Below, piece by piece: positions 24,448 through 29,864 of a stretch of 29,864 nt of DNA. The DNA is from Spirochaetota bacterium (GTDB lineage Bacteria > Spirochaetota > UBA12135 > COTS27 > JAFLEE01), in the NCBI GenBank assembly GCA_017302015.1, contig JAFLEE010000069.1:1-29864 (forward strand), given 5' to 3'. A program made the translations under genes and the position numbers. Within the stretch, counting starts at the first letter, position 1. Every line of letters starts with the position of its first letter. The notes beneath the pieces are model-generated. The model saw only the letters and a list, made by a program, of their open reading frames with translations. It made no database searches and was not told the DNA's origin.

Positions 24448-25773
24448 TCAGAGCCCGCGGTCTTGGTTGATCTTCTGGCGCTCGAGGGCGATCTGGCGCA
24501 GCCGCGCGGTGAACTCGGGCTCGTCGGAGATGATGGCGTCGAAGGTCGTCTTGGTGATGAAGTAGAGGTCGCAATAGTCGGTGGCCCGGATCGTCGCCGT
24601 GCGCGGCGTGTCGAGGAGCAGCGCGATCTCGCCGAAGAAATTGCCCTCGCCGAATTGGGCGAACACCTGCTTCCCGTCGCCGGAGAGGACCTCCACCGAG
24701 CCCCGGCTGATGAAGAAGACCTCCGCGCCCGAATCCCCCTGGCGGAAGATGATCTCCCCCGGGATGGCCACGCGGGGGGTAAGGTTGAGCACGATGTCGC
24801 GGATGAGTTTCTCCGAAGCGTCCTTCAAGAAGGGCACCTTCTCGACGATGGGCCGGTTGAGGAAGAGTTGCACCTCGGTCTTGAGCAGTTGGGGGAGGTC
24901 GTGGAGCACCTCCACGTCGTCCTGGCCGCGCTTGACCTCCCAGAGGTGGGTGTAATAGCGGCGGATGCTCGTCTGCAGGTTGTCGGGAAGGCGGTAATGG
25001 GTGATGAAGGCCGAGATCTGGTCCATCTTCTCCCGGAAGCGGGTGCGGGTGATGTCGAGGTTGGCGAGCAGGCTCGCCATATTCCCGATGAGGAAGCCGT
25101 AGAAACCGGCGCCCATGACCTGGACGCAGATGGTGTAGAGGATCTGCACATTGGTCTTGGGGGTGATGTCGCCGTAACCGATGGTGGTGATGGTCGTGCT
25201 CACCCAATAGAAGGCCTTGAGGAAATTCTCGGCCTGCTTGCCGGGGGTGGCGTCTCCCTGCAGGTAGTACCAGCCGCAGGCGAACCAGTGGGCCGCCAGC
25301 GCCACCCAGAATAGTTGGACGAAGAGGCGCATGAGGCTCGGGTTCACCGAAGCCCGGTTCTCCACCTTGCGGGTGAAGTCGAAGACCCGCAGGAGGCGGA
25401 AGAGGGAGAGGAGGTCGAGGCTATGCCAGGTGAGCAGGTCGGGCATGCCGTCGGGGCGGTAGACGACCGGGCCGACGAGGAGCGTCCAGGGCAGGGCCGC
25501 GGAAAGGTCCATGAGGAAGCGGCCCTTCAGGTAATTCAGCCGGAGGAGCCGAGGGTCCTTGGGTTGGCGGGCATCGGTGCGCTCGGGATAGAGCAGGCGC
25601 AGGAGGATATCGGCGCTGAAGAGCGCGGCGGTGAGGATCTCGAAGACGTAGGCCTTCCGGTCGAGGCTCACCCCGAGGACGAGTTCCAGCGGGATCTCGA
25701 TGGCCGAAACGACCGTGAGGACGAAGATGGCCACATCCCAACGGAAACGGTGGCGTTCGAGGAATCGGATCAC
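24448..25773 (-). CDS. Cyclic-nucleotide-binding potassium channel (six-helix, voltage-gated-like)
   Basis: A 441-aa channel subunit. Six helices S1-S6 fall within about 12-235, with a basic S4-like segment (LFRLLRVFDFTRK) that has fewer arginines than strongly voltage-gated channels. The selectivity filter TTITTIGYGD (193-202) is that of potassium channels. A C-linker leads to a cyclic nucleotide-binding domain at about 312-425, with the phosphate-binding cassette FFGEIALLLDTPRTATIRA (Glu382, Arg391). This suggests potassium flux gated by cAMP or cGMP. GTG at 25773 is the first possible start because TAA lies two codons upstream. AAAGG is close to the start. It lies 61 nt after the PII-like gene on the same strand and may share its transcript. 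Confidence 0.93.
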   Translation of the reverse strand: MIRFLERHRFRWDVAIFVLTVVSAIEIPLELVLGVSLDRKAYVFEILTAALFSADILLRLLYPERTDARQPKDPRLLRLNYLKGRFLMDLSAALPWTLLVGPVVYRPDGMPDLLTWHSLDLLSLFRLLRVFDFTRKVENRASVNPSLMRLFVQLFWVALAAHWFACGWYYLQGDATPGKQAENFLKAFYWVSTTITTIGYGDITPKTNVQILYTICVQVMGAGFYGFLIGNMASLLANLDITRTRFREKMDQISAFITHYRLPDNLQTSIRRYYTHLWEVKRGQDDVEVLHDLPQLLKTEVQLFLNRPIVEKVPFLKDASEKLIRDIVLNLTPRVAIPGEIIFRQGDSGAEVFFISRGSVEVLSGDGKQVFAQFGEGNFFGEIALLLDTPRTATIRATDYCDLYFITKTTFDAIISDEPEFTARLRQIALERQKINQDRGL

Positions 25774-25779
25774 CTTTTA

Positions 25780-25797
25780 GGATCGGAAAAACGATCC
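25780..25797. repeat. Inverted repeat just upstream of the channel gene
   Basis: GGATCG (25780-25785) and CGATCC (25792-25797) around GAAAAA. On the minus strand this makes a 6-bp stem with a TTTTTC loop 6 nt before the GTG start. It could attenuate translation of the channel, be an mRNA processing site, or be chance. It is the most structured element in the 61-nt gap. Confidence 0.3.
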
Positions 25798-25834
25798 ATA
25801 AAATCGACCCCGGAGGCGTTTTGACCGGTGTGAT

Positions 25835-27004
25835 TCAGGGGGATTTGGGAGCCACCGCCCCTTTGGCCGGCCTGGGGAGGTAGGTAAACGCCTTGGGAAC
25901 TGGGTGGGAGAAGACCATCCCGTAGGTCGAGTCATCGAAGGCCCCCGCGCCCTGCAGGGCTCCGAGGATCGCGGGGATTTTCTCGGCCGGGACCATGAGC
26001 GTCGCGATTTCACGGGCGGGTGTGGGTCCGGCATCGGTTTTCCCGGAACGTTGGGGCGCCTTGGCCTTGCCGATCGTCGCGCCGGATGCGCCGACGGCCA
26101 TGGCGGCCTTCACGAGGTCGGAGGCTCGGCCTTCATTGCAGAGGATCTCGAGATTCTCTCCGGAGAGGAACACCCGTCGGGAGTTCGTGCCCCCCCCGTC
26201 GCCGCGACGCCGCCATTCGATCCCCCCGCGTAGGTGATCGATGCTGGCGACGATCTGCTCCTGGCTCGCGGCCTGCCCGGCTCCCCCGTCGACGGTGATG
26301 CGGTTGTTCACCGTGCCGCGGCGGATGGGGAAGGTGTAGAGGAAGCCGCGCCCGGGTTGGTCGAGTTTCCCGGCTTGGATGAGTTTTTCGATGATGAGCT
26401 CGGCGTCGAAGGCGCTGACGACCGCGGTGACGACTTCCTTCTCCGCGGGGATGGTGATGCGCAGCAGGCCCAGTTTATCGCGCAGGCCCGTTCCATCGCC
26501 GAAATTGGTGATGGGCACGCAAGCGCCCGAGTCCAGCACGACCCGAGCGATCTGGTCGCCCTCGCTCCGCTGGACGATGCAGACGACACCGGTGAGGTCG
26601 GCGATGAACGGGAGGGAAGCTTCCGCCTTGCCCGTCGCCTCGCTCTCGAGGCAGGCCGCATGGGACCCGAGGACATTGACTTCCCGGGCGATGAGGGTTC
26701 CCCGGCCCGGTTGGTCCAGTCGCAGGCATTCGGCGGCCCGGTTCATGACCGCGTTCTCGCTGGCGGGGGAGATGAGGGCCGAAACGGAGTCGGCGGAATC
26801 CGCCGCCAAAATCGTTTCCCCGCTGAACATCGCGGCCAGGCCGTAGCGTTTCTGGAGCATGGAGGAGCGCCCCGGAACCACGGTCAGCCGCCCGAGGCCG
26901 AGGTCGGTCCACGCGGCGAGGAGATCGGAGGTGGAGGATTTGGGGATGAGGGCGCTCACGAGGATGCGCGGAAGGGGTGCGGAAAGCGGTTGCGTCTTGT
27001 CCAT
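25835..27004 (-). CDS. PII-like signalling protein with three tandem modules
   Basis: A 389-aa protein, over three times the size of an ordinary 112-aa PII. The middle module (about 132-240) is clearly GlnB-like: VVLDSGACVPITNFGDGTGLRDKLGLLRITIP, then FDAELIIEKLIQAGKLDQPGRG and FLYTFPIRRG. The first (about 13-112) repeats the hallmark LDQPGRGTLIARE, and the third (about 276-375) is a diverged copy (NEGRASDLVKAAMAVGASGATIGKAK, then EIATLMVPAEKIPAILGALQ). The tandem array would give a trimer-like assembly from one chain. PII proteins bind ATP, ADP or other ligands and control transporters. This one follows the DUF1538 membrane gene by 10 nt, a pairing I recall from other bacteria. A strong GAGGAG lies 5 nt before ATG at 27004. 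Confidence 0.87.
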   Translation of the reverse strand: MDKTQPLSAPLPRILVSALIPKSSTSDLLAAWTDLGLGRLTVVPGRSSMLQKRYGLAAMFSGETILAADSADSVSALISPASENAVMNRAAECLRLDQPGRGTLIAREVNVLGSHAACLESEATGKAEASLPFIADLTGVVCIVQRSEGDQIARVVLDSGACVPITNFGDGTGLRDKLGLLRITIPAEKEVVTAVVSAFDAELIIEKLIQAGKLDQPGRGFLYTFPIRRGTVNNRITVDGGAGQAASQEQIVASIDHLRGGIEWRRRGDGGGTNSRRVFLSGENLEILCNEGRASDLVKAAMAVGASGATIGKAKAPQRSGKTDAGPTPAREIATLMVPAEKIPAILGALQGAGAFDDSTYGMVFSHPVPKAFTYLPRPAKGAVAPKSP

Positions 27005-27014
27005 GGCGGTCTCC

Positions 27015-29078
27015 TCAGGCGGCGATCGCCGCGGCGGCCTTCTTCGCCTTGCGCCCGACGAATAGGCCGACCGTCAGCACGGAAAGGATGGGGCAAACCG
27101 AGGCGGTGGCGAGGATCCCGAACCCCTCGACGGCGCCGGTTTGGCTGCTGATACCGAGGCCCATGGCGAGCACCAGGGGCACGGTGATCGGGCCGGTGGT
27201 CACCCCGGCGCTGTCCCAGCCGATATTCACGAACTCCTCCGTCGAAAAGGCCGTGATGAGGAGGAGCACCGCGTAGGGCGGTACGAGGAGCCAGACAAGG
27301 GGAAGATTCCAGACGATCTTGGCGACCCCGAGGGCGAGGCCGACCCCCACCCCGATGGCGACCGCCTGCATGAGCAGGCTTTTCTTGAACGTGCCCACGG
27401 TGAGTTCCTCGACCGTGATCCCGAGGGCATTGAGCGCGGGTTCCGCGAGGGTGGCGCCGTAGCCCATCACGAACGCGAAGGCGAGGACCACGAGGATCCC
27501 GAGGAGACCCCCTTCGCTCCCGAAGAGCGGCCCCCGCTTCGGCATCCACTGGTAGGTGGAGGTATTGGAGTCATAGCGGGCGGGGTCATAGGGCACGCTC
27601 TGGTACCGGGTGCCGACTTTCGCGTAGAAGAATTGTTCCTGGGCCACGCCGGTGGGCGTCGTGACCAGGGCCGTCTGCACGATCTTCGGGTCAAAGGACG
27701 GGATCGTCTTCGCGTTCTCGACCACATCGATGGATTTGAACGAGGTCGGCAGTTTGCTGCCCACCTGGTTGCCGAGGTTCGTCAGACCTAATTCGATCCC
27801 GACGTTGAAGAGGGACATGCCAAGGATCGCGAAGAAAATCCCAAGGATAATTTCATCCAAGCGCGGAAGCCTTTCCCGGATGAGCACCAGGAAAGCGATG
27901 AGCAGGAAACCCATGAGGAGGAGGATGGCCTGGACGGCGGCCATGCTATTGCGCACGATCAGTTCCTTCCACCAGGACCAGCCTCCCGTAGCGGCCACTG
28001 CGGTTCCACTCAGGGAGCCCGCCATGCCGGCCAGGAGGGCCTTTTCTTGGGGAGTTCCGTAGGTCCCCACCCACTTTTGGAAGGCCGGATCGGTGCCGAA
28101 CGCCTTGACGCGGGTCGCCGGGGAAGCGACAAGCGACTTGAGGAATGCCTGTCGTTTCGCCGGATCGTTTCCGAAGGCGGCATCGAGGCCGGAACTCCCG
28201 CCCTGCAGCGCGGCGTAGCCGATAAGTTCCTCTTCGCTATTGAAGACGCCCACGGCCTTGGCGCGGTTGTCGGGCGCAAAGAACGTTTCGGGACGGGAGG
28301 GATTGGGCACCGTGCCCATGAGTACCATCCCCAGGATGAGCACCGTCAGCACCGGGAAGGCGGAGGCCAAGGTCACGACGCCGAAACCCGCGGCGCCCGA
28401 ATCGGCGGACCCGACCATGCGGCAGATGCCGAGTCCGATGGCAAGCACGAGGGGCACCGTGACCGGCCCGGTCGTGACGCCCCCGCAGTCCCAAGCCAGG
28501 CCGCTGATATAGACCAGATTCGGGTGGAAATTGGCCCAGATGGATAAACCGCTGAGGACGGCAACCAAGACGTAGATGAACGGCTTCAACGACCAGCTGT
28601 ACATGAACCGGAGCAGGCCCATGAGTACCGCGATCCCGACCCCGGCGCCGACCGCATACACCAGGTAATTGGAATATTTGTTGACGATGAGGTAGAGGAG
28701 GGGCGCATCCCAGGCCTTCACCGAGGCCCCGGCCGATTTGAGCACGCCGATGGCGGGCTCGGCGAAGGTGGCGAGGACCCCGAGGATGAAACCGAAGAGC
28801 AGGATCACGGGCAATTTCGCCTTTTGGGGGAGTTTGAAGCCGATGAGGTCGCCCAAGGGCATGAGCCCGAGGAAGAGGCCTTCCATGAAGAAGGCCAATC
28901 CGAAGATGACGAGGAAAATACCGATCGCGATGATCGAGGCCTGGGCCACCGGTACGCCTAAGACGAGTATCTGGAAGGCGACCAGATAGAGGATGATGAT
29001 CCAGACCGATTTGATCTGGTCGAGGATCCGCTTCCAGGAGTAGGGCAGGATGAGCCCCATCGCTTCGCGGAAACCCAC
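27015..29078 (-). CDS. DUF1538 integral membrane protein, two-domain putative transporter
   Basis: A 687-aa polytopic protein with two homologous halves. The first has LAFFMEGLFLGLMPLGDLIGFKLP (61-84), GVLATFAEPAI and CGGVTTGPVTVPLVLAIGLG (198-217). The second has LGMSLFNVGIELGLTNLGNQ, GYGATLAEPALNALG and SAGVTTGPITVPLVLAMGLG (623-642). The halves are linked by a soluble loop at about 256-370 and the second half has an insertion at about 447-520. The repeated GVTTGP-TVP segments probably line the transport path. Substrate is unknown; the adjacent PII-like gene implies regulated transport. Start: GTG at 29078 has TAGGG about 6 nt upstream; ATG at 29060 (681 aa) is the alternative. Confidence 0.85.
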   Translation of the reverse strand: MGFREAMGLILPYSWKRILDQIKSVWIIILYLVAFQILVLGVPVAQASIIAIGIFLVIFGLAFFMEGLFLGLMPLGDLIGFKLPQKAKLPVILLFGFILGVLATFAEPAIGVLKSAGASVKAWDAPLLYLIVNKYSNYLVYAVGAGVGIAVLMGLLRFMYSWSLKPFIYVLVAVLSGLSIWANFHPNLVYISGLAWDCGGVTTGPVTVPLVLAIGLGICRMVGSADSGAAGFGVVTLASAFPVLTVLILGMVLMGTVPNPSRPETFFAPDNRAKAVGVFNSEEELIGYAALQGGSSGLDAAFGNDPAKRQAFLKSLVASPATRVKAFGTDPAFQKWVGTYGTPQEKALLAGMAGSLSGTAVAATGGWSWWKELIVRNSMAAVQAILLLMGFLLIAFLVLIRERLPRLDEIILGIFFAILGMSLFNVGIELGLTNLGNQVGSKLPTSFKSIDVVENAKTIPSFDPKIVQTALVTTPTGVAQEQFFYAKVGTRYQSVPYDPARYDSNTSTYQWMPKRGPLFGSEGGLLGILVVLAFAFVMGYGATLAEPALNALGITVEELTVGTFKKSLLMQAVAIGVGVGLALGVAKIVWNLPLVWLLVPPYAVLLLITAFSTEEFVNIGWDSAGVTTGPITVPLVLAMGLGISSQTGAVEGFGILATASVCPILSVLTVGLFVGRKAKKAAAAIAA

Positions 29079-29096
29079 GCCAGCCCTAGAGTCCGA

Positions 29097-29125
29097 TTGA
29101 AGCGCAGGCAGCGGGGGGCTACACT
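29097..29125 (+). promoter_or_regulatory. Promoter of the STAS-like gene
   Basis: TTGAAG (29097-29102), a 17-nt spacer, then TACACT (29120-29125). Predicted start is near 29132, giving a leader of about 29 nt with AAGGAAG before the ATG at 29161. It lies in the 82-bp gap that is divergent with the DUF1538 gene. Confidence 0.6.
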
Positions 29126-29160
29126 GGCAGCGTCCAGTCAGCCCAGAAAGGAAGCAGGCG

Positions 29161-29523
29161 ATGATCACCACCAACCACAAGGAAAACCGGGTCAACGTAA
29201 CTGTCTTCGGCGAGTTCACCCTGGCCGACTACAAGGAGTTCGAAGAAGTCGTCAATTACAAGGTGCAGTTCGAAGGGCCGGTAGACCTGCTCTTCGACCT
29301 GAGGGAGATGAACGGCTTCACCGTAGACATGGCGCTTGAGGAAATCCGCTTTGCTCGTGCCCACGCCCACGACTTTGCCCGTATCGCCATTCTCACCAAG
29401 GACCAATGGATCACCTGGAGCGCGTGGTTGTCACAGATGTTTGTGGACGCGGACGTCCGCGTCTTTGACGAGACGGACGATGCCGAAGCCTGGCTCGGTG
29501 GCGTAGAGACCCCCGTCGCCTAA
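29161..29523 (+). CDS. SpoIIAA/STAS-like domain protein
   Basis: A 120-aa soluble protein of the SpoIIAA-like (STAS/SEC14-type) group. It alternates strands and helices: NRVNVTVFGEFTLADYKEFE at the N-terminus, VDLLFDLREMNGFTVDMALE in the middle, IAILTKDQWITWSAWLSQMF, and DVRVFDETDDAEAWLG at the end. Members are small single-domain proteins of largely unknown function, perhaps lipid or nucleotide binding. ATG at 29161 has AAGGAAG 7 nt upstream. It is followed after 12 nt by a sulfurtransferase gene, so they are probably co-transcribed. Codon choice differs from the left part of the window: GTA codons appear, leucine is mainly CTG rather than CTC, and GAA is common. Confidence 0.82.
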   Translation: MITTNHKENRVNVTVFGEFTLADYKEFEEVVNYKVQFEGPVDLLFDLREMNGFTVDMALEEIRFARAHAHDFARIAILTKDQWITWSAWLSQMFVDADVRVFDETDDAEAWLGGVETPVA

Positions 29524-29535
29524 GGACACATCACC

Positions 29536-29864
29536 GTGTCAGTGCCCTTTACCAGCCTTATCAACGTCAACGATCTCGCTCAACTGGCCACGCCGGAATG
29601 GCGAATTTTTGACTGTCGTTTCAGTCTGGCCGCTCCGCTGTTCGGGCGGCAGGCCTATGCGGCCGGGCACCTTCCCGGCGCGTTCTTTCTTGATCTGGAG
29701 GAAGACCTGTCAGGCCCGGTCACGGGCCGCAACGGGCGCCACCCCCTGCCCGCACCAGGCTTGCTGGCCGACAAGCTCGGCAGCCTCGGAGTTGGCGACC
29801 AGACCCAGGTAGTGGCCTACGACGATGCAGGAGGCATGTTTGCGGCGCGCTTGTGGTGGCTGCT
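29536..29864 (+). CDS. Rhodanese-type sulfurtransferase (thiosulfate/3-mercaptopyruvate), partial 5' end
   Basis: From GTG at 29536 the frame is open to the window edge (109 codons and two bases), so the C-terminal part is missing. Recognisable rhodanese features are EWRIFDCRFSL, AGHLPGAFFLDLEEDLSGP and GRNGRHPLPAPG, then VGDQTQVVAYDDAGGMFAARLWWLL, as in the first domain of SseA-like two-domain enzymes. The catalytic cysteine lies in the second domain, outside the window. These enzymes move sulfane sulfur to cyanide or thiols. A second GTG at 29542 is also possible. The gene shares the codon style of its STAS-like neighbour. Confidence 0.85.
   Translation, partial: MSVPFTSLINVNDLAQLATPEWRIFDCRFSLAAPLFGRQAYAAGHLPGAFFLDLEEDLSGPVTGRNGRHPLPAPGLLADKLGSLGVGDQTQVVAYDDAGGMFAARLWWL

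Noticed and set aside
24263-25207. Upstream extension of the glycosidase frame
   Set aside because: The extra 315 residues are the shadow of the channel gene. The signal peptide, ribosome site and promoter all support the start at 24262.
29079-29219. Upstream extension of the DUF1538 frame with a hydrophobic start that mimics a signal peptide
   Set aside because: It overlaps the STAS-like gene and its promoter on the other strand, and family similarity begins after 29078.
1-29864. CRISPR arrays, insertion sequences, tRNA or rRNA genes
   Set aside because: No regularly spaced direct repeats, transposase or integrase frames, or recognisable tRNA/rRNA sequences were seen on either strand.

Overview
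The window is almost wholly coding DNA from a high-GC Gram-negative-type bacterium. Pointers are a secreted enzyme with a signal peptide, a Kef potassium efflux pair, an ECF sigma/FecR pair and a respiratory complex I operon. I cannot name the phylum from sequence alone. No rRNA, tRNA, CRISPR array, transposase or integrase was seen.

Layout. (1) 1-1229, minus: a FecR-like anti-sigma gene that runs off the left edge, and its ECF sigma factor, overlapping by 4 nt. (2) 1230-1728: a non-coding divergent control region. (3) 1729-11860, plus: a tightly packed complex I operon in the order nuoA, nuoB-nuoC fused in one frame, nuoD, H, I, J, K, L, M, N. The NADH-oxidising module nuoEFG is absent here. 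(4) 11861-12092: a spacer with hairpins, a sigma70-like promoter and a strong intrinsic terminator, possibly a small RNA gene of about 80 nt. (5) 12091-13856, minus: a secreted protein of unknown function and an AraC-type regulator, overlapping by 4 nt. (6) 13948-19127, plus: a five-gene operon of MDR oxidoreductase, HAD phosphatase, NifS-like cysteine desulfurase, a fusion of an unknown cysteine-rich domain with a membrane helix and an ArsF-like CxxC domain, and an ArsG/CcdA-like membrane protein. This is the best candidate for an undescribed system. (7) 19124-22118, minus: KefB/C-type antiporter, KefF/G-type flavoprotein and an Lrp/AsnC regulator. (8) 22238-24262, minus: a secreted clan GH-A-like glycoside hydrolase behind a promoter flanked by inverted repeats. 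(9) 24448-29078, minus: a cyclic-nucleotide-gated-type potassium channel, a PII-like protein with three modules and a two-domain DUF1538 membrane protein. (10) 29097-29864, plus: a SpoIIAA/STAS-like protein and the start of a rhodanese-type sulfurtransferase, with visibly different codon choice.

Themes. Genes 3 make the membrane arm and quinone-side arm of complex I, so the electron donor must come from another locus or from ferredoxin. Genes 6 combine sulfur transfer (desulfurase) with cross-membrane thiol chemistry (CxxC domain plus CcdA-like carrier). Genes 7 and 9 lean towards potassium and ion homeostasis with sensory domains (RCK, CNBD, PII). Long open frames opposite the real genes are a product of the high GC content and were discarded.
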